Origin: Linanthus parryae
Lineage: Eukaryota > Streptophyta > Magnoliopsida > Ericales > Polemoniaceae
Assembly (NCBI GenBank): GCA_023055425.1
Contig: JALGPY010000008.1
Location: 22,913,359 to 22,977,358, forward strand
Length of the DNA stretch: 64,000 bases
Direction: 5' to 3'
Shown: piece by piece, positions 18,554 to 30,386 of the stretch
Numbering within the stretch: the first letter of the stretch is position 1
How the letters are laid out: every line of letters begins with the position of its first letter
Notes under the pieces: generated by a model
What the model was told of the DNA's origin: nothing
The model's database searches: none
Seen by the model: only the letters and a program-made list of their open reading frames with translations
Program-made: the position numbers and the translations under genes

Positions 18554-21500
18554 ATGTCTAGTGAAGGCAGCATGGTTCAAAAGCCTCTTTCTCCTATCAT
18601 GGATCGTTATAGGGCTATGTTGAAAGAGAGAGAAGCTGACCTCAAGGTTTCTCTGGACATCGAGAATGTGCCCCCACCAAGTAGGGAAGAAATCATGCGG
18701 CTTTTTGAACTGTTGTTGTCAGACCTCACCCTAAACTCTAAACCAATCATTACCGATCTCACAATCATTGCCGGTGAGCAACGGGAGCACGGTGAGGGCA
18801 TTGCAGACACAATTTGTGCAAGGATTTTTGAGGTACGATGGAAGGAGCTGAGTGCTCCTGAGACTGGGGTTAATCAATTATATAGTATGTGTATATCTTC
18901 AGAGTTAAAAAAGTTGTGTTGTACCTTCTCTTACCTTGTATAGTTTCTCGGAAAGCTTTATAATTGCAGTTTCATATGTCTTGGTCGTTTAAGTATTGCA
19001 TTAACTTGCCAGAATGTTCTAATTTTTAGTCTGAAACAAAGAAAATTTATGGTTGTTTTCATTTACGCTATTGTAATTAGAGAGCTTAATTACAACATTC
19101 CCTTTTTGTATCACCAAAAGCATATCCTCTATCTTGAGTAAATTCCCGCGCCGTTGCTCTTGCGAGACAGTGGGCTTGCTTGGGGACAAAAATCTAGAAT
19201 GTGGTTATGATGAAGAGAGAAGAAAAATATTTCTTCTCAACCACATTTCCAAACATCTAGATGGACATCTCATCTGGGGTTTTGTCCCCAAACAAGCCCA
19301 TTGGGCAGAAGCTAATCACTTTAACTTGTTATGGGTAACAGTTTTCAGCTATACCGCGAAGTTTTGCTGTGTTTACCAAGATAAGGAGTTTACCAATATT
19401 TAAACAGAAGTAATCACTATTAAGTAGAAGGTTAATATGATACAAAAACCATTGACAAATTACAGTGGAAATTATAATTATAGAAACTTGTTAGGTGTTT
19501 GAGTTTGTGCAGTGAGCATATGTCAGTTCTTTCTTATCGCTTTTATGTGAGCGAGCCCAATAGTTAACCTTCCGTTGGATATTATTTGAGATGCTATGAT
19601 TTGGCGGCTGTGGTTAGCTCATTGTCATTCATACTCGCTGTCATGAAAGCTGTTTGATATTGCACATATCAATTCTAAAATTTATACAGAGTTATTTTGG
19701 AAAATTCTATTAGAGAGATAAATTAATTTTTCTTAGAAGCAAATCAGCAATGCTGAAACACTGGTCTTACTGGTAACTATGATTTTGTCGGTAATTTCGA
19801 TCTGTTGATACTCTTGTTGATGCATATTATAAGAAGTTGCATGAAAAGGAGTGGTATAGTGGTTTATTCTTCTATTAACCACCAAATGCTTCTATATTCT
19901 GAAGTATAGGAATTTATTTTGGCTGTTCTACTCTGAAAATAACGACGTGTTGAGGAACTGGTATTACTGATTTCCATTTTTGTGCTTTAGAATAAATATT
20001 CATTTGGTGGTATAGTAAGTGTAGCAATGATCTATCTTACATGTATGCGAGTCATTCTCATTGGACCTAAGAGACAACTTTCATGCTTTGATGAACTGAC
20101 CCCTCCTGCATGATTGACATAAATGAATTTAGTGATTGTGTGGGATACACAATCTGATTTTGTCATCACTCCTAATTTTGTAAGGTGTTAAAGCTGGTTA
20201 GAGCTGAATTCGGATCTTCATTTGGTGACGGAGTGAGGGATTGTGGTGCCAAAATGAACAGAACATCTAAGAGGAAATGAATTCATAGAGAAAATGAACC
20301 TGTTAATGGTTATGCAAATTGTGACCACATGATTTTCTTAACTTACCACTGAACAAAAATACGCTTCATTGCATTTTAAGGGTCACAAGACAATGCACTT
20401 GAACTTTATCTATATAAAAAAACAATTATATCTGTAATGCACATCGTCAATCCCGTCAAGAGTTCTTTTTGTGTTTCCACTTTTCAGCACAATGGAAGAA
20501 AATTGTAGAACGTGTAAGTTGTACGCTTGTTACTTGAGCCTCAACTTAAAACAGGTTTCAAGTGCACGGGGTTAACTTATGAACAATTCTAAGTCATCAA
20601 ATGCTGAGATGGAACATCTTGTATTAATTCTGAAATATAGTTGAAAGTTCTACTTCACACATCTAATTTGGTGCACACACATTTGAAAGAAAACATGTCT
20701 TCTTGGAATGTATTTTCTTTAACACTAAAAGAGAAGCCAAAACATTTCCGAAATGAGAATCCTTTTTTCTTTACGCTAAACAACATATACCATATAAATC
20801 CTTCAAAGCTATCGTAGCAGATTTACTTGTGTCCTTGGTGGGGACTTTAAGAGAGTGAAGTTGCTTCAAATGAGAAGAACATTACACATGGTCTCTCCTC
20901 ATATGACAGGAAAAGCGGTCATGGATAGAGTTTTTCGACAGTAAGTTCTCTAACGAAGTCTACGGGGCAGCTGTAATGTTCTGTGCTCTATAATTCTATT
21001 AGTATGTCGAAAAAGATCTGCCAGTGCCATGGTCCCTAGAATATGATGCAGAGAGAGAAGCATAATACTAACATCACCATAGCTGACATTATACACAATG
21101 TGTTATGTGGGAGCCTAAGAGAAATATGCAACCGGAGCTTTAAGTGATTCTGCAACACTATTCTTTAAATTGGTTCTCATATGTATCCATTTTGTGCTTG
21201 ATTATGAATGCTGCAGAGAGAGAAGCAGAATATCTGCATAAAAACAGTAGATGTTTTACCAACTACCAACAGTGCACACTATGTGGAAGCCTAAGAGAAA
21301 TCTATAACATGCCAGGTGGCTTTTAATAATTCTGCAACACTAATCTTATGTTCTGCAATTTTATTCTGTAGCATTTAGAGAGCTTTCTGGCCCCACAGGT
21401 GATAAAAAATAAGTTAAAAATGGTTCTCATATGTATTTTAATCATCTGACAGTGGATGCACAGTCCTAAAAACTACAATATTTACTTGATTTAGAAGTAG

Positions 21501-24500
21501 ATGTGTCCCTCACCCTCTTTTGCAAACGCCTCCTCTGTATTTCTCGAATCTTTACTTTCTTTAGAGTTCTGTTCGCATTTCGGATGTGGCGATGAGATAG
21601 GATCTAGGTCTCTGTATGCATGTCCTGAATCAGATAGTGAAAGTTTGAAATGTTCGTGTTTTTTCCCCTTTTGCGCAAGGTGTTTGCTGATTAGACATCA
21701 GGGGGAACTTTGTTACCTGTAATTCCTGGACTATCTGGGACACATGCAACTGTTATCACATTCTTATCAGTTTATATTTAGATCATGTTTATGTATGAGT
21801 ATGACCCTAGCTGGATTGTGCACAGTTGCGCTGTTCATGGTGGCTTGCACTATTTGGATAATCCTAAAATTGTTACTTTTGGTATTTCTGAGTCTACTAC
21901 CGTCCGCAGAGAAGGATCGATTAGAATCTGAAATTCTGAATTTTACTTGTGATCCAAAAACTCTAATTTTTTAGAATCTAATGTTATCCTGTGCTCGAAT
22001 ATTTGTTGGCATAAAGTAATGGCCGTGACTATCTTTTGACAGAAAAACCTAACGAATTAGAAACACCATATAGTCATTTACCCTTACTTGGTCTCACACA
22101 TTCAGTACATTAGTATTTCAGATATTCATGTTATTTCTAAATTCTAATCATATAATTTCACACAAAATGTTATAGTTTGAAACCTTTACATATGAGTAGA
22201 GAAATTAGAGAAGCTGACGCATCATCTGGCTTAACATGCTTCCTCTTTGCATTTCCTATACGTAGTAAGCTTTACCTTTTAGGTCATCCGACTATTGTAG
22301 TTCTTGTTGCTAGTTTTATGTTCTTCATTCTTACACGTAGTGTGTTTTACCTTTTACAGTAGTAATTATATTGTTGTGCCAACAATTTGAGGGATTTATT
22401 TAATACAAACTCTCTGCAGTTATTTCATCATTGCGAGAGAGATTCAGGGTGAGTTTGGGAATGCTTCTGCTGCCATCACATCTGCTTTCCGAGAGCAGAA
22501 GCAGTTTTAGTGTGTTTGGTAAAGATAAAATTTCTGTTTTTCCGGACAGTTTCTGCTGTCGGACAACAGTTTTCAGGAAGCAAGGGGGAGATGCTTTTCC
22601 AGAAAGTGCTTTTGATTAATTTATCTACAGCCGATTTTAACCTTACGATTTTTTTAAATATCAATAATTATCTTTTCGGAAATGACACATGTCGTATATT
22701 CTTGTCATTTTATCCTCACAGCAACTTTGATTTTACCAAACACACAATTACTATATCAATATTTCACAGCAGCTTTTACGTAATATTTACCAAACAACAT
22801 TTTATCAAGAATTCACAGAAACTTTTCCACAGTGTTTTCACACAGCAGCTTTTTACCACCGCCACAGCATTCCGAAACTAGCCCTCAGTGTCTATGATTC
22901 CTGCTGATAGGACCCTCCATCAGTTTCATTTAAGGTCTGAAAGTCAGCATTGGTCTAGAGTTTCTGATTGTAGGTAATTTTGATGTATATCAGGCCTTTG
23001 ATGAGTACATTAGTGGTTTCCTTTGTCAGAGGTTCCTTCAGTTGCTGTTAGAGTGGCAGTCTTTTGTGGTGCTTAGTTTTATTAATCATATGTTGGAATC
23101 TTTGGATTCATTGCCTTAGTTTGTTTTGATTCTGTGTGCATGTGCGCGCGCGTGCCGACATATGTGTGGGTTTCATGAGATTATGATCTTTCAGTTCCTT
23201 TGTAAACATTTATTTAGTTTCATTATTTTTTAATCACTATATATTTTTGACATTAGTCGTCTCCTATTCTGAATGTACCATGGTTAGTGTTTTGAGTCCT
23301 TGCTGAAATGCAGAAGCTTTTCTCTACACTCAGTGTCGATTTCTCAGTAGCACAATTTTATGTGAGCAGAATTTAAGAGAAGTTAGATTTATTGGAAAAA
23401 GTTTCCTGTTTCATTACATATTGACACCCAATCTTCTTGCACTACTTTGCCTTGTTTTTATTCGATTCCTTTTCCTCTAGAGTTATTGCCTCATTTATAA
23501 AGCCAAACAATTCAGCATGATTTCCGTTTATGTTACAGGACTTACTAGTTCTTAGAGTGACTAATATAACATTTGGCGCTCCATTCTCTATATTCTCTCT
23601 ATTTCAGGTGCCAGTAGAGCAAAAACTTCCGTCTTTATATCTTGTTGACAGTATTGTTAAGAATATTGGAAAAGAATATATTAGACACTTCTCTTCTCAT
23701 TTACCCCAGGTGAGTGCTTTTTGTGTCACATTGTTTTTACTTTATCAGGATGAGTATAATCATCTCGATATTTGTTATTCTTGTTGTATGTACTAGTTAC
23801 GTACTCTTTTTCTCTATGCATGTGATTACTCCTTTACCAAGGTTTTCCGGGAGGCGTACAGGAAAGTTCACCCTAACCTGCATCCCTCTATGCGTCACCT
23901 CTTTAAGACTTGGTCAACAGTGTTTCCACCAGCTGTACTTCGAAAGATTGAGGCACAATTGGAGCTTCCTCCACCAGAGAATGCTCCACCTTCTGGACTG
24001 GCTTTAAGGGCTCCTGAGTCTCCGCAAGCAAGTCACGGCATACATGCCAATCCCAGATATATGGAAGAAAGGCGTCAGTTAGAACATTCGACTTTGGATA
24101 GTGTAAGCTTTTTAGAGAAACCTCTTTCTGCTCTCCCTTTCTCTTGGTAATTGCTGCAGCTATAGAATTGTCTAACATTATATATGCAAATGTACATGAA
24201 TAATCGCTCCTTGAACTCACTGGTTGGTCAATACATATCAAAATTTTGTAGTGTAAATGCAAATAAGGAACTATGAAAACAGTGTCCAATCTGCTTGTCC
24301 AAATCAGCTGGAAGAACAGTTTAATTAAAAATCCATATTAAAAGATTTAGAAATGTGATAGGTGGTACTTGGTTTCGTCAAAAAAAATGAAAAGAAAAAG
24401 ATAGGTGGACTTGGTAGAAATGTGTTATGTGTTTGATAATGATGTGAAAGAAAGACGGTAGAAAGGCGACTTAATGTGATGTGGAAAGAAAGATTGTAGT

Positions 24501-27500
24501 GAGAATGAGAAATTGAGTCCTACAAACATAACTGGATGTTTGTTGAATCATAGAAGTTTTTTTTTAAATGGTTTCGGTTTCAATTGATTATTTCTGCCCA
24601 CATGGGATAGATCCAATGTTTGAAAGTTGATAAATCTTCCCCATCCAAAAGTCCAAAAGACATTGTTACGAACTTGAGCTCCATTGTAATACAGATTGGA
24701 GAAAATTTCATATTTGGCTGTATGGGGCTAAGCAGATAAGATTTCATCCTGGGTATGATATTTCAGATAATTATGGTGGTCCTGAGTCCTGACCAGAGAT
24801 TATTTGAAAGGGGAAAAACGATGATAGTTTAGTCTACTGGGAGGAGTGATGTTATCATAGTCTTCACATGTCACTTGATACGTGTGAATGATTACTGGGT
24901 TAATGACCTAAGCATTCTTTAGCTCGCAGAAGTGGTTCTCTTTCTTCGTATGTCTGCTTATCTAATGGAAAACCATGTTAGCTATTTATCTTAACCCTTG
25001 CAATAAGTTAAGTTTTCTCAATTCTAGACCATTCTGTCAAATTTGAACATTTTAAAACATGTACTTACTTTTGCTCCCTGCATCCTAGATCTTAAATGTG
25101 TACTTGTTTCACTGTTGGACATTTGAGTTAACAGTTTGTAAACTATAAACTCAATATTTGATTGCTCCCTTAAAATTTGTTTCTAGAGTTATCTACAGTT
25201 ATCTTGTTGTTTGTTCCTGTAAAAGTTTTAGAAATTGTATTAAAAGCTCTCCATAAATTAGTTACGTAAAAGTATCAGCATTTTTAAAAATGCGTAGGTG
25301 CACATAGGCCTGTCCTGGCACAAAATTAGGCGAGAAATTCATGTAACTTATTTGACATCTGTCTCCCCAATGTGTGGCTTGTCCCACTATATTGTACTAT
25401 GTCATTTTGCTGAACAACCTATATTTCTGTGTGAGGTAAATAATGTATTCTGTTGATTTGTGAAGTGTTAATTGCATAACGTAAAACGTGATGAAAGACA
25501 AAGCAGTTTAGTTGAGCCTGTGTTTATAAGAACAGCTTGGCTATATCTCCCATGATAATTTACTTAAAAATTTGAAGGGACTCATGAAGTGTATTGGAAT
25601 CTTGAATTTAATAATTTGTTTGCTTTATTTACTTCCCGGTAATTTTATAAACGGAGGGTCTATAAAACACCGAGGTAGTGTTTATTTGGCTCTCGCCGAC
25701 CGTAACTATTTATTTGGAATGGGTTGTTTAAGGGAGTACCGTAATTGTTCTTCATGCATTCGTGCACGTCTGCAACGGAGACTTAAATTAGAGAGAGGAA
25801 GAGAAAGGTATCATGTTGACAGGACGAGATGAGGGCTACTGACAATCTGTGGGGAGGATGTTGGGATATGTGTAGGTTTAGTTAGGCTTTGCTATTTCAG
25901 CCCTTTTTCTCATTGATAGACGTGTGCCTCCCAAAGTGATGATTACTTTTAGATCAGTCCAGTGATTGTATTAGTAATCTGGGGGGTATCGTTTGCACGT
26001 TCAGTTTCAAGGTTGTTAGTGGCTGCACTATGAATAAATGATTAATTTTTTGTTTTTTTGTGCCTATCTAACTCATACGGATATCAAGAGCTTGTTTCAA
26101 AATGACGGCTTTTCTTGAACTCATGGGAAGTTTCTGGTTACATGCTACTCGTGAAAAGCAATAGAATCTCGTATCTGTTGCTGTCATTTTATTGTGCGGT
26201 CGTTGCCTGTCTTTTTTTATTTGCAAGTTCCTGTTGTAGGTGTTTTTCTTCAAGTAGGCTTCTTTTGGCATAAGTTTGCCGGGTCTACCTCTTGTTTGAG
26301 GTCTTAGGTGATGTCTGTCTTGAAGCGTTGTCTTTTTGGAATTTATTTGGTTTGGTAATAACTTCTTTGGGGTTACTTAGTTTATGAATGAGGAAATAGA
26401 AGGTAGAGTGCAACCACTTCTCTGAAACTATGGAAGAATTAATTGCATGTAGGAACATACGGAGCCTTCATTCAGTTTATTCTCTATGGTGTCCAGTTTT
26501 GTGTTGGGCATCTGAACTTTATTCTAGTATGTCTTGCTGAGATAAATTCACTTTTTGGTTGGCTGCATGTTCGTCTATTTTTATTAATTTTAATGTCTAA
26601 ATGAATGTACACATCTAATTGCAGAATAATCAACATGCTTTAAAGATCTCTGATCAAAAACCTGCCAGTGCACATGACGGATATGTTGCTCATGGGCGAC
26701 ATGAAACTCCTGCCACATTTAAAAATGGAATTGAACTTCAGACACCCAGAGCACTGATTGATGCTTATGGCAATGATCAACGGAGTACTCAACCAAACAA
26801 TAATTCCCTGAATGTAAATAGTAACAGCATACACCAGAGGCCTGGTACAAGGACATGGCAGAACACCGAGGAGGAAGATTATAATTGGGAAGCTATGAGC
26901 CCAACTTCAGTAGACCATAGACGTACGAATGAACTTCAGTCATTACCTGTTTCGAATCTGGAAAGCATTAGGGAAAGACCTGGCTGTGGAACAAACAACA
27001 CAGTAGCCCTGGAGTCTGACTTCAGGAGAACCAACCAGTTGTGTCCTGCACAGATGTCTGTAGTCACTGATTCTTCCGCTACTTTCGGAGTTGGATTTCC
27101 CCCTTTAAATGTATGGTTCCTCAACTTCTTATGTAGTAGCTTATTTACTGTTGACTTCTGCATGGGATTGCTTCCGAGATCTATAGTTATCAATCGCACT
27201 TTCTGAAACTTTGTTTCTTCTTCTGTTTTATTGAATCGTCTATTTTCCTTGTGTAAGAAATTATATCATTTGTGCAGTCGGGCACAGAAAGAAAACCTAC
27301 AGTCCACAGTTTTCCAGATGCTAATGCAAGAGATCATTGTTCCATTGTTGGAGCTCAAGAGTTGAAGTCAGAAGCTCTTCCAGCTGCTATACCATCATCA
27401 TTCACAGGGGTTTGGCCTCCGGTAAATACACAAAAACATAACCTCCTCCCACCACTGCCCCTTCCTCCACCTCCACAGAGACCAATGATGAGTCCTTTTG

Positions 27501-29209
27501 AGGCAATCAATTCTAGCAATGCATTTTTGAATAGAAGTATAAACAGGCCGTTTTCTCCTCAGCATCAGTTTGATGGTATCAAAAGCAATACACCAAACTC
27601 GACAAAGCAGCTACCTTTACCTTCCTTTCTGAATCAGCAGGGTGGACATGTTAATTCCAATTCACAGCATCAAGCACAAGATGGTTTTTTACGACCACAA
27701 CTGCTTTCATCTCAGCAAGTTCGGCAAAATATCCCTCCATCTTCGGTGGTTCCCTTGAATTGGATGCCACCACCGTTAACTCATGGTGCTCCTTCCGTGG
27801 TTTCTATGACATCGCTGCCACGGCCATTGACTCATGGTTATCCCTCACAAAGGCAGAATAATGTCTTCAATTCGTTCGCGCCAAACCCAGTTCCTGGGCC
27901 ACATCGTCCATTTATGCCAATTCTCAACGCTCCAAACAGCTCTTTGCATTGGTATCCACCTTTACCTCCTGGGATTCGTCCTTCACCTTCTCAAATGATG
28001 CCTATCCCACAAAACTCAGCTCCTCCTCCTCCTAGCCAGCAACCTGGGGTTGCATTGTCGGGTTTGATTGGTTCTCTCATGGCTCAAGGATTACTCTCAT
28101 TGAATAAACCATCACCTGCGCAGGTTTGTATTTGGGTTATTCTTATAATTTATTTATTCAAATAATCTCAATATATTTCTAGTGTTTTCAGAATCTCTTG
28201 CACGGAGTTTCATGTTCTGGTTATCAATTTTCAGGATACTGTGGGAGTCGAGTTCGATCCTGACATTCTAAAGGTGCGCCATGAGTCTGTGATAACTGCC
28301 CTATACGCTGATCTTCCAAGACAATGCACAACATGTGGTCTCCGATTCAAAAGCCAAGAGGATCACCGTAGTCACATGGATTGGCATGTCACAAGGAACA
28401 GAACATCCAAAAACCAAAAGCAGAAGCCTTCTCGTAGGTGGTTCGTTAGTCTTAATATGTGGCTCACTGGCGCGGAAGCACTGGGAAGTGATGCTGCCCC
28501 TGGCTTTTTACAAACTGAGAGTGTTGTGGAAATGAAAGATGTTGAAGAACTTGCAGTTCCTGCTGATGAGGATCAAACTGCTTGTGCATTGTGTGCTGAG
28601 CCTTTTGATGACTTCTACAGTGATGAGACTGAAGAATGGATGTATAAAGGGGCTGTCTATTTGAACGCCTCGAATGGGTCAACGTCAGGCTTGAATAGGT
28701 CTCAATTGGGACCTATAGTGCACGCCAAATGCATGTCTGATACCAGTGTGGTTCCTGCCGGCGCTTCTGGAAAACATGAACGAGTATGCACTTTCCTCTT
28801 TACTTTGAGATTGCCAGTTGGTAGATAATTATCTCGTGTAGACTTTCATTGAGCTTTTATCATGAAAAGACATAAAATGCGCGAGGTTCTCAAACACACG
28901 TTTCATTGTAACATATAGAAGTTACTGTACAAAGGGGCATTTGTTTTTTCAAGGGGGCTCATCTAGGGTGTCTCCTGCACATATTGTGTTACATTATTGC
29001 TCTCTTCCACTATTTTCGCAAAGAGAAGTTGATCAGCATGATATAATCTAAAATGCACTTTCTGTTTGTTGAGTGCTTCATTGTGCATCTCTGTAGCAGT
29101 TTTCTGTACCTGAAGGAATACCTCTTGAATTAACGATTTTTTTTTTTCTTGTAATTTGCAGGGATTTATGGAAGAGGGTATTGAAAGGAAACGGCTACGG
29201 ATCTGCTAA
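18554..29209 (+). CDS. PCFS4: PCFS4-like pre-mRNA cleavage/polyadenylation factor (Pcf11 family), seven coding exons
   Basis: Exons 18554-18832, 23608-23709, 23842-24102, 26625-27110, 27278-28123, 28235-28783 and 29162-29209 join in phase 0 to 856 residues. Pcf11-family proteins bind the RNA polymerase II C-terminal domain and link 3'-end cleavage to termination in the nucleus. Residues about 45-165 form a CTD-interacting domain ([42 protein letters not shown]). The middle is Pro/Gln-rich. A C2H2 zinc finger follows (Cys689, Cys692, His705, His709), then a second C-x2-C...H-x2-C site (775, 778, 821, 824). The end is basic (RKRLRIC). Length and order fit plant PCFS4, where the Arabidopsis member affects FCA poly(A) choice and flowering. 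Intron 2 is 4.8 kb and intron 4 is 2.5 kb, both carrying repeats. No coding defects were seen. Confidence 0.92.
19168..19304. repeat. MITE-like inverted repeat in PCFS4 intron 2
   Basis: Arms GTGGGCTTGCTTGGGGACAAA (shared core GGGGACAAAA) and TTTTGTCCCCAAACAAGCCCA face each other over about 137 bp, and inner parts also pair (GTGGTT/AACCAC). No clear target duplication was found. Confidence 0.6.
21043..21436. repeat. Diverged tandem duplication in PCFS4 intron 2
   Basis: 21043-21190 and 21208-21436 share the ordered blocks GCAGAGAGAGAAGCA, AGCCTAAGAGAAAT, ATTCTGCAACACTA and TGGTTCTCATATGTAT. The second copy carries extra sequence before the last block. Confidence 0.65.
22447..22884. mobile_element. 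Tourist/PIF-Harbinger-type MITE, 438 bp, in PCFS4 intron 2
   Basis: Ends are GGGTGAGTTTGGGAATGCT and AGCATTCCGAAACTAGCCC, inverted with few mismatches, flanked by TCA on both sides (22444-22446, 22885-22887). GGG-starting inverted repeats with a three-base duplication fit PIF/Harbinger MITEs, although TCA departs from the usual TTA/TAA. The inside is AT-rich and non-coding. Confidence 0.68.
25548..25721. repeat. Dispersed repeat, copy 1 (partner at 52015-52188)
   Basis: About 174 bp share order and near-identity with 52015-52188: CATGATAATTTACTTAAAAA, GGTAATTTTATAAACGGAGG, AAAACACCGAGGTAGTGTTT and GACCGTAACTATTTATT. It lies in PCFS4 intron 4. Similarity starts abruptly at TCCCATGAT and ends at GGAATG. 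Class unknown; it may be part of a retroelement. Confidence 0.75.
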
Positions 29210-29688
29210 CCTAGACCTGACTCTTAGTGCGGCTGTATCTTTTATCCTCTTATAGGTCTCAGAGTGTATTCTAGTTAGAACTCTTTGGAGCTGGCGGTGC
29301 ATTGATCTCTTGCCAAAATCAGAAATATATGTATAGTTGAAACTTGTAACGTGTGCAATCTCTTGCAACTCGACTTTACAGATGCAAAAAGATTATTTTG
29401 TCGCCCTGAACTTTCACTTGTTGAGAATAGATAGATAGGGACTTGGATCGTGGAACATGTTTTGACATTGGTATGTGTAGTTTCATCAAGTTCCTTGAAT
29501 TATATACATGATGTGTTATGCTATGCTACGTTCCCCCATTGCATTTTATTTTTCTTGTTTCTTTTGATCTTTTTCCTCGCATCAGAAGTTAGTTCCAGCT
29601 CCTAGTCTGAGGAGGAGGCTTCCTCGTGAACAGCGCGGTCACAATGCCTCTGCTGAAGCAAATATCACCGTGTTGGTGTAACTCCGCC

Positions 29689-29770
29689 GTTGCCACTGTT
29701 AACTTTTGTTTACTCCGTTGTTGCCACTGTTAACTTTTGTTTACACTGTTGCCACTGTTAACTTTTGCTT
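29689..29770. repeat. Short tandem repeat downstream of PCFS4
   Basis: Three units of about 24-33 bp each contain GCCACTGTTAACTTTTG(T/C)TT. Confidence 0.85.
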
Positions 29771-29788
29771 CCTCTACCCGAGCAAGCT

Positions 29789-29876
29789 ATTTTTTTGTTT
29801 TGAGAAATTGTTTTGTCGTCAACCGGGTTTGAACCCGGGATGGAACTTCCAACGCTTTACCACTTGAACTACCAAC
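29789..29876 (-). repeat. tRNA-derived SINE-like element
   Basis: On the minus strand: GGTAGTTCAAGTGGTAAAG (box-A-like), then a good box B, GGGTTCAAACCCGG, then a tail rich in A. It is the best-preserved copy of the family that also occurs at 14887-15163. Confidence 0.6.
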
Positions 29877-30043
29877 CTAACTGCCTAATTGAGCAAGCTT
29901 GGGTAGGGATGTCATCTGGAATTGAATAGTGGTTTGGTGTATTATTTTTCAACAAGAAGGTTTGGTGTATTATTGGGTGTGCGATTTTTGAATGTTTAAT
30001 TCTAGCCTTCTAGGCAGTGTGAAAAAAATTGTGACAAAAGAGC

Positions 30044-30304
30044 TACCACCTCCGTTCCTTCTCTTCTTCACCATTTTTACTTTTATCACTATTCGCTTTG
30101 TCACTCGATGATTTGATTAACAAAATGGTGCAAGAATTTAATAATCTTTTAGAGGTATTGTAGAGTTAACTATATTTTACAACACTATAAAAAAATTACT
30201 AACAAATTGCATCATTTTGCGATCCAAATAACCGGGTCAAAGTGACACGATTACGGGTAAAAAATAAAAAAGTCCAAGTGGAGACGAAGAAAGGGAACTG
30301 ACTA
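30044..30304. mobile_element. MITE family copy 1 (partner at 34364-34617)
   Basis: The left end TACCACCTCCGTTCCTTCTC faces a right end whose complement reads TCAGTTCCCTTTCTTCGTCTC. The inner part matches 34364-34617 (ATTCGCTTTGTCACT / ATTCACTAGATCACT, ATAATCTTTTAGA, CCGGGTCAAAGTGACACGAT / CCGAATCTAAGTGACCCAGT, TTACGGGTAAAAAA). The ends resemble Stowaway-type MITEs (TA target), but assignment to that superfamily is tentative. Confidence 0.55.
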
Positions 30305-30386
30305 GTACTATAAAAGAGGTACTAGTACTCTAATATTTTTGTTTTTTCTTTTGCAAAGTCTAATATTTTTGTTGTTTAGTAAATAA

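Noticed and set aside
23147..23160. GTGCGCGCGCG run as a Z-DNA or regulatory site
   Set aside because: Very short alternating run inside an intron; nothing else supports function.
29789..29876. Functional tRNA gene
   Set aside because: Box A and box B are present but no complete cloverleaf or anticodon stem can be drawn; a SINE head is the better reading.
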